Shown: one piece after another, positions 32,901 to 42,085 of the stretch
Numbering within the stretch: the stretch's first letter is position 1
How the letters are laid out: every line of letters begins with the position of its first letter
Assembly (NCBI GenBank): GCA_010279815.1
Contig: QEOQ01000519.1
Coordinates: forward strand, 84,812 to 129,636
Reading direction: 5' to 3'
Source: Brachionus plicatilis
Lineage: Eukaryota > Rotifera > Eurotatoria > Ploima > Brachionidae
DNA length: 44,825 nucleotides
Notes under the pieces: generated by a model
What the model saw: only the letters and a program-made list of their open reading frames with translations
Databases searched by the model: none
Told to the model about the DNA's origin: nothing
Position numbers and translations under genes: made by a program

Positions 32901-33667
32901 CAACACCACTTCCATTCGAATCACAGCCATTTGACATACTCTTTATATAAAAAAAAATTAATTCGATAAAAAAATAAATGAACACTCACTGTTGCTAAAC
33001 CGAACGCATCGTAATGAGCTGTAATTATTATTGTCGGAATGCGTTTGGCCTTGTTAGGATCAGATTGGTCTCCTCCGATTAGTTTTCCCTGCAAATTTAC
33101 TGCTTGAAAATCCGATTGAGTTAATTGTTTGATATTTGGCGAATTAATGACAAATTGAAAGCCGTCTGAGATTATTGAATCTACTAGGACCTGGAATGCG
33201 GACGAGTCTTGACTCGATTTATCATTGTCTATGTAGTCATAATACTCATTTATTCGCGCTGATTCCAATATAAAATAAACAGGAATTTTGACTGATTCAT
33301 GAAGCAAATGAGCTTCCAGTGATTTAATGGTCTGTCTCTGGGACTCGGTGTAATTTGCTGGTAGAATAACAATTATTGAACCGGCATACTGACTGGTCAG
33401 AATTCGGTACCGTTCCAAAGTGAAGTCATCTAGTTTTATTAAAACACATCGTCGAGATATAAAACTTGGTTTTGAGTTTATAGTTCGCGCTTCCATGCTA
33501 ATTTGATTTGATCTCGATCCAAAATGGGTTCCGAAAGGCAGATCGTATTGTTGCATTCGGTACACCTGAAACTCTTCGGATGCATTTACTATTCGACCAT
33601 GATAACCAATGAATACCAAAATAGATCCAATAATTAAAAACATTTGTTTCCTCAAATCACCCAGCAT
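29998..33667 (-). CDS. NCLN: Nicalin, complete
   Basis: Nicalin is an ER membrane protein that works with NOMO and TMEM147 in multipass membrane protein biogenesis at the translocon. The eight exons, 5' to 3', are 33667-32990, 32940-32745, 31085-30743, 30694-30580, 30523-30360, 30308-30255, 30194-30116 and 30063-29998. All junctions are GT-AG and phase-compatible, and together give 564 residues against about 563 in vertebrates. An N-terminal hydrophobic segment (FLIIGSILVFIGY) is followed by the family block FQVYRMQQYDLPFGT. The M28-like lumenal domain has IITAHYDAFG, CDSNGSGVVALLELSRL, KFNYYGLKKWLEE and LAWEHERFSLSKIPAMTLSH. One membrane span near the C-terminus (FDFFLAMMVSSYVGLIYLAI) precedes a basic tail. 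The family is a peptidase-fold scaffold rather than an active enzyme. Six of seven introns are only 48-60 nt. Confidence 0.95.
31395..31690 (-). repeat. Non-LTR retrotransposon 3' end, copy 3
   Basis: The plus strand shows TTTATTTGTTTGTCTGTGCC, then CTCATTCAGATTAA. Further on (about 31610-31640) it has GCAATTACACAAAGGAGTT, matching the coding relic of the copy at 35346-35720. On the minus strand that part reads R-T-P-L-C-N-C-C, like P-T-P-L-C-N-C-Y there. It is heavily decayed. Confidence 0.5.
32029..32640. mobile_element. MITE family B, copy 2
   Basis: It begins GGGTCTACCTAG and ends near TTGTGGGGAA, with short inverted CCCCACAA/TTGTGGGG ends. The centre (GACAATTCATTGAATGATG, then ATCCGACGAATTTGTTAATA) matches copy 1 at 10572-11122. 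It has about 50 extra bases near 32195-32260. Confidence 0.6.
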
Positions 33668-35345
33668 GTTCTTTTAAAGACGATTTGAATAGTTTAAAAT
33701 ATTTCTAAATGAATTATTTTATTTTTTAAGGTAAGAAGATGTTTTTTAATAAGTTGAAATAAATGAATATACAATTACCACTAAATTACTAGTCATATCA
33801 AGATTTTTTAATGAAAATTTAGCTTTTTTTTTTTAAATTGAGGTATGTATTTTGAATTTGATTTAAATTTTATCAGAATAAAATTAACTTTTTAAAAATG
33901 TTATTCGTTCAAATTTTTCTTTCAACGAGTTAAATTGCTTTGTTTGATTCTAAAATTATTTATATATAAAATAATATTATTTCTGAAGAGTTAATGATTT
34001 ATTAAGTAATAAAATAGTCTATTTTATATAGCAATTACTTGTTTAAAAAATAGTTAATAGATATAAGAGATATCAAGGATTTCAAAAATAGCATTAATTT
34101 TTTTTATTTGATATAATATCGGGAGAAAAATTCTATCTAAATAAAAAAATCAAAAATGTGACTTAATTTCCTTTTTTGAAAAGGACCAATTTAATTAATT
34201 TAAATTATCATTGTCATAAATGAAAATTTTGTTATTGTTTAAAATGATTTAAAAAGTGGACAAAAACTCTAATAACTATTATCATTAGGAAAAAAATTCT
34301 CGACTCCTTTGATATGTTTGGAATCTTTTAAAAAATGTTTTAAATTCATTGTCTCTTGAGCTCATATTTCTAAGTGTCACTTTTGATATTTAGGTTGTAC
34401 ATAATACCACTGGTTAAAAGTATTGGTTCAATGTTGGTGAGTTTTTTGTACATTTGGATTATTTCATGATTTGGAAACACCACAAAAGCGTCGAGTCTTT
34501 TATTCTGTTAGACTAAATTGACTTGTGAGATTATTACTGTTATTATTAAATCGGAATTTTTCTTTCATTTATTTATTTTTTTAAATCTTAAACTGTAAGC
34601 TATTAATGGCTAAACCATAAATGGCCAAGGGCCTTTTGGTGATGATAAAGAATACTATACCGCAGTAAACTTCTCCTACTACTACTATTGAGGTAAATTT
34701 TTTTGTAAATTAAATTATTTAAAACGAGTGTTACACACATAAATGTACAATTTAAAAAAAAAAATTTATAACATTTATTACAATTTTCTTGCTACTTAAA
34801 TATACAATATTTAAACTGTAGCTTTTTTTGTGCACATTTTTTTTTTAATCCAAAATAAATTATTATAATGAAACGAAATAGAAGTAATTTTTATATAAAT
34901 CTTTTTTGAAAAAATTAAAATTAAAAAAGAAATCCTTCATTTAAATGAAAAAAAAAAATAAAATTTAATTTGATAAAAGTGCTAGGTGACGATTTGATCT
35001 GAAAATCTTGGACCTATTATTCTTAATTTAAAATTTTGAAAATTAATTAGAAAAAAAATTAAACTATAAATTAGAATTAATTTTTTGTTTTTTTTCAAAA
35101 CAATAAAGACTCAAATTTAGTAAAATTATGATATTTTCATTATATTGTACCTTAATCGTTTTAAATCCTTGCAAACTACCCCATAAAATGGGTGTTGTAT
35201 TTTTTTTATTTCGAGTACACAACCATTTATTTCTACCAAATGAGCGTGAGTGATTGATTAAACATTTGATTGATTATTTTTGTGTGAATAACTCAAGCTA
35301 ATAAAAAACAAATAAAATTTTTTGTAATAATTTCAAATAGATATT
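33668..35345. other. Intergenic, repeat-bearing region upstream of nicalin
   Basis: The nicalin promoter should lie near 33670-33900, but no core element stands out. A different retrotransposon-like tail occurs at about 34561-34690. A 75-bp block at about 35040-35118 recurs at 35868-35945. No gene was seen. Confidence 0.4.
34561..34690 (-). repeat. Retrotransposon-like 3' end, second family
   Basis: On the minus strand, GC-richer sequence (AAAAGGCCCTTGGCCATTTA) runs into an A-rich AAATAAATAAATGA tail. This is typical of a 5'-truncated non-LTR insertion. There is no coding sequence. Confidence 0.4.
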
Positions 35346-35945
35346 ATTATTTATTTATTTGTAGATCTGTATCGAGCGTTAGCTTATTTAGAGAAAAATA
35401 AAAAATAAAAATAAAATTAAATCAAAATAAAATGATTAAAATAAAGGTTACAAAATAAAATCAGAATAAAAAAAAGAATCGTTTTTGAAAGGCAAAAAAT
35501 AGACACAAAAGTTATTTCGGTTTAGTTTTGAGAGAAAAAAGAGTCTATGACAAGGTAGCAATTACACAATGGAGTTGGATAGTTAACAAATCTAGATTCG
35601 AAAACTCTTCTGTACTCATTTATCAGTCTTAGAAGGAATGGGACAGAATTTGTAAGTCCAACCCTGACATATCTTTCGCTTAATTCAAAAAGCCGGTTCG
35701 CAATTGTATGAATTTTTAATTTTTAATTTAGATAAAATTGTTCTATTGTTAAATTATTTTTATAAAAATTTTTAAATAAAAGTTTAGTTGAAAAATTAAA
35801 ATGTTTAGACAGATAAGTTTTTAAAATCTTTGACCAAAATTTAAATAATTTTAATTTTAATTTTGATAATTAATTAGAAAAAAGTTTAAACTATAAATTA
35901 CAATTAATTTTTTGTTTTTTTCAAAACAATTGACTCAAATTTAGA
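35040..35945. repeat. Direct repeat pair of about 75 bp
   Basis: The blocks 35040-35118 and 35868-35945 share AATTAATTAGAAAAAA, AACTATAAATTA and TTTTTCAAAACAAT in the same order and orientation. They flank the retrotransposon piece at 35346-35720, so they may mark a long target duplication or copies of another element. Confidence 0.4.
35346..35725 (-). mobile_element. 5'-truncated non-LTR retrotransposon with C-terminal coding relic
   Basis: On the minus strand an open frame of at least 53 codons (about 35712-35541) reads, in pieces, IHTIANRLFELSERYVRVGL, PFLLRLINEYRRV and NYPTPLCNCY. It is followed by an AT-rich 3' region and an AAATAAATAAATAA tail ending at 35346. The charged helical sequence just before the 3' tail fits the extreme C-terminus of a jockey/CR1-like reverse transcriptase polyprotein; this assignment is inference. 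At least six other tails in the window belong to the family. Confidence 0.45.
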
Positions 35946-36196
35946 TCAAATCACCACTGTAATTAAGTAAAAAAAAAATTTTTTAAAAATTAAAATTATT
36001 CACCAAAAATAATTTTGTCTCTTTTTACGTTAATTTTCGTAATTTGTTAAAAATTTACGACAATTAACGTAAATTACCGTAAATTTGTGAATTTTTGCTT
36101 TAATTATTTTCCGGTATATTCTAATTTTATTTTGTAACCTTTATTTTAATCATTTTATTTTGTTTTAATTTAATTTTTTATTTTTCCCGGAGGGAG

Positions 36197-36953
36197 CTAA
36201 AACACGGTATACCTGTTTTTTACTAAAACAAGGACCACCCCTTAGATAACGAAGGCATAATTAAATAAACTATCTTAATGGACAAAATTTTACGCTCTTT
36301 CACGCGCAATTGAGACCTTAGCTCTAGGACTTTTAGTTTTTGTCGCAGAGATCTTTAAAATAAAAAAGAACCAAAAAGTGTTCAAACTATTCTAGAAATT
36401 AATTGAATTTTCAATAAATAAAATGTCCGACGCTGAAAAATCAAATTTAGAGCTTCTTAGCTCATTAAAAAAAAAATTATTAAACTTTTCACACAAATTA
36501 GATTTACATATAGCTAGAATCAATAAAGCATGTCAAAATTAAAAGAGAAAAACTTTGGCCAAAGTTTTTTTTCGGTGGTCCGTGTCCGAAATCCTAAATT
36601 TTTGACATTTATGACATTTGAACGATTGTGTAGCCCGAAGGAAAGGTTCTAGAGCTCAGCTCTAAATTGCACTTGAAAGAAAACAAAAAGTTGCACTTGA
36701 AAGGTGATGGGCGCCGGAAAGGCGGGCTTTTGGTTCTAGCCAAAAAAAATGAACCGTAAATTTTTTTGATTCTTTTTTATTTTAAAGATCTGTGCGGCAA
36801 AAACTAAAAGTCCTAGAGCTAAGGTCTCAATTGCGTGTGAAAGAGCGTAAAAGTATGCCCTTAAAAATAGTTAAAGAAAGTTTATTTAACAATTCCTTCG
36901 TTCTCTAAGGGGTGGTCCGTGTTTTAGTAAAAAACAGGTATACCGTGTTTTAG
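36197..36953. mobile_element. DNA transposon with long terminal inverted repeats
   Basis: The ends CTAAAACACGGTATACCTG (36197) and CAGGTATACCGTGTTTTAG (36935-36953) are perfect inverted copies. The arms extend about 60 bp with high identity (GGACCACCCCTTAG / CTAAGGGGTGGTCC). Inner arms match again about 100 bp further in (CTTAGCTCTAGGACTTTTAG / CTAAAAGTCCTAGAGCTAAG). A TA lies at each end. A 39-codon frame sits near the centre. It is inserted in a GAGCTAAAG motif of a retrotransposon tail. Confidence 0.7.
36423..36542 (+). CDS. Small open frame inside transposon, 39 codons
   Basis: The frame runs from ATG 36423 to TAA 36540-36542. It is Leu/Lys-rich and helix-prone (LELLSSLKKKLLNF) and I do not recognise it. 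It lies in the unique centre between the inverted arms of the 36197-36953 element, so it could be a captured fragment or chance. Confidence 0.15.
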   Translation: MSDAEKSNLELLSSLKKKLLNFSHKLDLHIARINKACQN

Positions 36954-37000
36954 CAATAACCGCTAAAGCTCGATACACATCTACAAATGAATAAATAAAT
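36954..37000 (+). repeat. Second half of split retrotransposon tail
   Basis: GCTAAAGCTCGATACACATC followed by AAATGAATAAATAAAT continues the tail that begins at about 36118-36196 (TTTATTTTAATCATTTTATT...), after the inserted element is skipped. The restored order matches the copy at 35346-35470 in reverse orientation. Confidence 0.5.
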
Positions 37001-37429
37001 CTGACAAAAATTTACGACAATTAACGTAAATTACCGTAAATTTGTGAATTTTTGCTTTTAGTTATTTTCGGTTATTTATTATTATTATTATTATTTATTA
37101 AAGTTTAAGTCACATTGACATTTATATTATAAAAAATAAAAAATTCAAATTACAAAATAAAATTAGTTTTAAAAATATTCCTAATTTTCAAAAAATTTAC
37201 ACAATTAGTCATCCAAAGTCATAATTAACTTTTAATAAATTATTTAATACGCTATATAGATAAAAAAAACTCTTGATTTATTTCCATATAATAAGTTATA
37301 CTTGATAAAACAAATTTTACAGAGTCTACAAGGCCCACTTTGAGACTTCTAAAACTAAATGAAATCAAGGCTTTCACAATTTACGTTAATTGCTGTAAAT
37401 TTTTGTCAAACTACGAAAATTAACGTAAA

Positions 37430-37874
37430 TAATGGAAAAATCCTTTTATCGTTGCAGCAGCGGTAAATGTAAACTTTGTTTTTTCCAAAAAACTAAGACT
37501 CAAATTTATAGCATCTAAATTTTTTTCATAGTTTTTGTACATTGTTCGGTATACCTGAATCGCTTACAGTGTTATATTCAAATTTTCAAATTTTGCATTA
37601 ACTCACAGAAAACACGACGAACACAAAGGAGCTAGTAAACTTGTCTCACAAATCGTCATAAATTTACTAGCTCATTCGAGTACACACATCGCCAAGCATT
37701 TAGCCTCCAGAACACACACAAAATCACTTCAATTTCTCGACTTTATTTACAGAAAAAAAAAAATTATCATCAAGCTAAAAAAGGACAAATTACACAACCA
37801 TTTGCCAATATAATATAATTACCAAAACAAAAGGATAAAATCAACACACAATAACAAAAAAACAACCAAACAAA
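37430..37874 (+). promoter_or_regulatory. SF3B1 upstream and probable 5' leader
   Basis: From about 37600 the composition shifts from A/T runs to CA-rich sequence (ACACGACGAACACAAAGG, GAACACACACAAAATCAC), typical of an untranslated leader. An acceptor-like TTATTTACAG ends at 37752. An in-frame TAA at 37836-37838 rules out coding sequence joined directly upstream. No TATA box stands out. Confidence 0.35.
37629..37673. repeat. Inverted repeat in SF3B1 leader region
   Basis: GAGCTAGTAAA (37629-37639) and its exact reverse complement TTTACTAGCTC (37663-37673) are separated by 23 nt. It could fold as an RNA stem in the leader or be a dyad binding site. Confidence 0.5.
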
Positions 37875-40308
37875 ATGAATCCACTGGAAGACGTGTACAG
37901 CGAAAAAACAGCATCGAAAAAGTACGACGGCTACGACATGGCAATCGAGCCAGACGAGGACATCGACGACGACGACGACGACGACGAAGAAAATCATCCA
38001 TCGGCTGCCAACAACCAACAAGTAAACATCCAAAAATACTTTGCCGAACTGGCGACGAGCGGCGAGCAAACGGAGCCGTTCGCGGGCGAAAAGCGAACGC
38101 AAATAATAGCGGACAGAGAACGGGGCAAGTACCAGGAGCGTCGACAAAAGCTGCAGCTGTCGCCGGGCGTCCGCTACGACCCGTTCGCCGAGGGCAGCCA
38201 AACGCCGGACCTGCACAGCGTTCGACGCACGACCATATCGGTGATGCGCGAGACCCAGGTGATGAAAGAAAAGCAGGAGCTCGAGCACAAGCTCAGAGAA
38301 AAGGCGAAGGCGGGCGAGCTAAAGGCGGTGAAGAGCAGCGGCGACCAAGTGACGGGCAGCGAGGCGCCGGCGGCCAAAAAAAAGCGCCGATGGGACCAGC
38401 CGTCCAACGAGAACGCGACCGCTCAAATAAAAGACATGGAAACGCCCATGCATCAGATATGGGAGGCGACGCCGGCACGGGCCGAGCCGGGCGCCCTCAC
38501 ACCGCCCACACTGCCCACCGGCCTGCCCGAAACGCCCAAGGCGGCGAGCACGCGGCGCCGCTGGGACGAGACGCCCAAGACCGAGCGCGGCCCTTCCACC
38601 GAGACGCCTCACTTGTCCGGTTGGGCCGAGACGCCAAAAGCCGAGCGCCTCGCCGACCAAAAAGCAACGGAGGTGGCGGCGGCAGCCGCCGCGGCCAAAA
38701 AGCGTTCCCGCTGGGACGAGACCCCGACGGGGGTTAGCGCCGCGTGCACCCCCAGCTACACGCCGTCGGCCGCCGGCAGCATGACCCCGTCGTACGGCGC
38801 CGGCGACATGTTCACGCCGTCCATGGCCACGCCGGCCGGCATAAACGCCATGAACCTGGCGACGCCGAGCGGCAGCATGGTGCCCATGACCCCCGAGCAA
38901 ATGCAGGCGTATCGATACGAACGAGAGATTGACGAGCGAAATCGACCGCTCGCCGATGACGAACTCGACGCACTCATTCCCGCCGGCTACAAGACCATAG
39001 CACCGCCCGACGGCTACATTCCGATACGCACGCCCGCCCGCAAACTCACCGCCACGCCGACCCCCATGCAGAACGCGGCCGCCGGCGCCTTCCGTATCAT
39101 GGACACGCCGGAACGCGGCGCCATCGCCTCCTCGCTCCTGCCCGACCTGCAGCCCCAGGGCGACCTTCCCCTTATGAAACCCGACGATCTGCAGTACTTC
39201 AACAAACTGCTCGACAACGTCGACGACGACTCGTTGCCGCCCGAACAAGCTAAAGAGCGCAAAATTATGAAACTGCTGCTTAAGATAAAGAACGGCACGC
39301 CGCCCATGCGCAAGTCCGCTCTCAGACAAATAACCGACAAGGCCAGAGAGTTCGGCGCCGGGCCTCTCTTTAACCAAATTCTGCCGCTGCTTATGTCACC
39401 GTCGCTAGAGGACCAGGAGCGTCACCTGCTCGTCAAAGTAATCGACCGCATTTTGTACAAACTGGACGATTTGGTGCGGCCGTACGTGCACAAAATTTTG
39501 GTGGTGATAGAACCGTTGCTTATTGACGAGGATTATTACGCTAGGGTTGAAGGTCGCGAGATCATATCGAATTTGGCTAAGGCGGCCGGTCTGGCCACCA
39601 TGATTTCTACGATGCGGCCCGACATCGACAACATAGACGAGTACGTGCGGAACACGACGGCGCGCGCCTTTGCCGTGGTCGCGTCCGCGCTCGGCATTCC
39701 GTCGCTGTTGCCCTTTTTGAAGGCGGTGTGCAAGTCGAAAAAGTCGTGGCAAGCGCGACACACCGGCATCAAGATCATTCAGCAGATTGCCATTTTGATG
39801 GGCTGTGCCATCCTGCCCCATTTGAAGTCGCTCGTCGAGGTCATCGAACACGGTCTCGAGGACGAACAGCAAAAAGTGAGGACAATTACGGCGCTGGGCA
39901 TCGCGGCGCTCGCCGAGGCGGCCACGCCGTACGGCATCGAGTCGTTTGACACGGTGCTCAAGCCGCTGTGGCGCGGCATCAAGATGCACCGCGGCAAGGG
40001 CCTGGCCGCTTTTCTCAAGGCCATTGGCTATTTGATTCCGCTTATGGACGCCGAGTTCGCCAACCACTACACCAAAGAGGTGATGATCACGTTGACGCGC
40101 GAGTTTGCCACCCCCGACGAAGAAATGAAAAAAATTGTGCTCAAAGTGGTCAAACAGTGTTGTGGCACGGACGGCGTCGAGCCCTACTACATCAAAGAGG
40201 AAATATTGCCCGACTTTTTCAAGAACTTCTGGAATCAGCGCATGGCCCTGGACAAACGAAACTATCGACAGCTTGTCGATACCACAGTAGAAATTGCCAA
40301 CAAGGTCG
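37875..40308 (+). CDS. SF3B1: Splicing factor 3B subunit 1, first coding exon (gene continues past window)
   Basis: SF3B1 is the scaffold of U2 snRNP that clamps the branch-point helix. The exon encodes 811 codons plus one base, then donor G|GTACAC. The start ATG follows AACAAA and an upstream in-frame stop. The N-terminal region has an Asp run, [11 protein letters not shown], repeated TP motifs, and U2AF-ligand-type Trp motifs (RRWDQ W173, RRWDET W230, SRWDET W280). The segment [18 protein letters not shown] marks the p14-binding region. HEAT repeats from about residue 435 are near-identical to other animals. The cancer hot-spot lysine equivalent to human K700 is K667 (DEQQKVRT). The conserved first 35 or so residues of most homologues are missing. 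GC content is far above the surroundings. The remaining HEAT repeats, about 470 residues, lie beyond 44825. Confidence 0.95.
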
Positions 40309-40374
40309 GTACACTCTTTATTTTATTTGCTCAAATTAAAATGCCAAAGTATGCTAACCGGCTCTATGTCAGAA

Positions 40375-41710
40375 TAATGGGTGTTCAAAAAGTCTCGGTG
40401 CTTTTTTTAACTGTTGCCGTTGACCAATCTCCATAAAATTTTACACAGGGGTACTTTAGGCTGTCTAGTATAAAAATACATGGTCAGCTTTCCAGTTCAT
40501 GCCTTTCTGATATATATTAATCATGTGAACGATAGAGTTAAAGCAATATAGCTATAAAGACAAAGAAAGACATACTTTATGTAAAATTTATTAAAAAACC
40601 AAAAGTGCAATAACTTAATATTATATACCACCTTAAAGCTTATTCTTTTATCTTTCAATTGAGCATATATAAGTTGGGTCAAAGACTTTATACTTAAATT
40701 TTTTTTTAGTTCAAATTAGACCATGAAAATTTTGGACAAAAATAGGTCTAAAAGGGGAAGAGATATATAGATGAACTTGATTTAAATTTTTTTTTATAAC
40801 TTCGTCTCATTGCTACTTAATTTTAAAATTTTAAGTGGATATCTTATTGTGTTCAAAAGTTATTGCGAATAAAGTGAAATTACCCCTTTTTTCATCCCTT
40901 GAAAATTAAGGTAATATAATTTTTAATTTATTTATTTCAATGAACGCCTTGAAGGCGATGAAAAGTTATAAGATTAAAAAAAAAGAAAATTTAATAAGAA
41001 AAAAAATTGATAGTTTTTAAATAAACATATAAGAGAAATGTTTTTTTTTTTTTTTTTTTCAACAAAATTGTTATTCATTTTATCATTTTTCAATTGAGAT
41101 TAAAATTAAAATAAAGAAACACAAAATGCGATTCAACATCGATGGACTTCCAGAAAGTATTTATTTTTTTTCTCCACTTTCAGTTCCTTAAAAGATTCAG
41201 TTAGTTCTACCAGCATCTTTCTGTAGACGTTATTTCCTATATTTTCTATGCATATTTTAATTGAATCGCTAATTTCATTTTGTTTAATATTTTTTAATTC
41301 TTTCGTTCTTGTTTCTATTTGTTGAATTAGGTCACCAAGGCTTATTGCTTCTTTTTCCAAGTAATCAAATACCTCTTTTAATATTAAGGTTTTTTTGGCC
41401 ATAACTTTTGAACAGAACATTGTACAGAAATAATCTATATATCGTTGTAATTTTCATGTAATTTTCTATCCAACGATATGTAAAAATAAATTTTGAAAAT
41501 CGAAAAGCTAGAGGACATTTTGAGGGTTTGAGGAAGTTCAAGGTAATGTGACTGCCTTTATCAGGAAGGTATGAACTGGAAAGCTGACCATGTATTTTTA
41601 TACTAGACAGCCCATAGTACCTCTGTGTAAAATTTTATGGAGATTGGTCAACGGCAACATATTTTTTGTTTCAGTTAAAAAAAGCACCGAGATTTTTTGA
41701 ACACCCATTA
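40375..41710 (-). mobile_element. Mariner-like (TA-flanked) transposon, decayed
   Basis: The terminal inverted repeats start ATGGGTGTTCAAAAAGTCTC (40377) and run about 130-140 bp (left 40377-40510, right 41568-41708). They are highly similar apart from a 13-nt insertion in the right arm. A TA flanks each end, as in IS630/Tc1/mariner elements. The minus-strand frame at 41133-41420 is the only coding remnant. The high arm identity suggests fairly recent activity. It lies just 67 nt after the SF3B1 donor. Confidence 0.75.
41133..41420 (-). pseudogene. Possible C-terminal remnant of mariner-type transposase
   Basis: This is a 95-codon frame inside the inverted-repeat element. Its last 40 or so residues (KICIENIGNNVYRKMLVELT, then EVHRC) follow the spacing seen at the C-terminus of many mariner-type transposases, where an I..nI..n..r.m helix precedes a short His-containing tail. 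No catalytic DDE/D motif is present, so the element cannot move itself. The family match is inference from pattern only. Confidence 0.3.
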
Positions 41711-41999
41711 GCTAAATATATTTTTAGCTATTTTTTTTTACAGTTGATTATTAAATTAAATTAGCTGAGTTCAAAATAGCTAGAATTAATTTTACTTTTA
41801 TTTTTGCAAACAACAAAGCTAAAAATCTTTGTTAACTAGAAAAAAAATCAATTAAGCTAAAATTGTTGTTTTTTTTCAAAAATATTGACATCAATTTTCT
41901 AGACGAATTAAGTGAAAATTTTAGAAACTCAAACATTAATAAAGCTTTTATCTCGTTCTCACAGAAAGGCAGGCCGACTTCAACTATACTACTTTTATT

Positions 42000-42085
42000 T
42001 TATTTTTAAACTCATTTTATTTTTATTTTATTATTTTTAATCTGAAGGAGCTTTGGCTCGGCACAGATAAGACAAATAAATAAAT
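42000..42085 (+). repeat. Non-LTR retrotransposon 3' tail, plus orientation
   Basis: TTTTTAATCTGAAGGAGCTT, GGCTCGGCACAGATAAG and an ACAAATAAATAAAT end form the best-preserved copy of the tail block. No coding part is attached. Confidence 0.5.

Larger units (their letters stand above)
36051..37070. repeat. Direct repeat, about 62 bp, flanking inserted DNA
   Basis: The copies 36051-36112 and 37008-37070 are almost identical (core CAATTAACGTAAATTACCGT). The retrotransposon tail and the nested DNA element lie between them. The length is too great for an ordinary target duplication of a DNA element, but a long retrotransposon target duplication or a local duplication would fit. Confidence 0.55.
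36024..37429. mobile_element. Inverted-repeat DNA transposon, disrupted by later insertions
   Basis: The 52-bp ends 36024-36075 (TTTACGTTAATTTTCGTA...) and 37378-37429 are inverted copies with about five mismatches. The inside contains a retrotransposon tail in plus orientation, itself split by the element at 36197-36953. No transposase frame survives. Confidence 0.5.

Noticed and set aside
38319..39377. 352-codon antisense frame in SF3B1
   Set aside because: It is produced by the GC-rich codon use of SF3B1 and is Arg/Gly/Val-rich without any recognisable domain.
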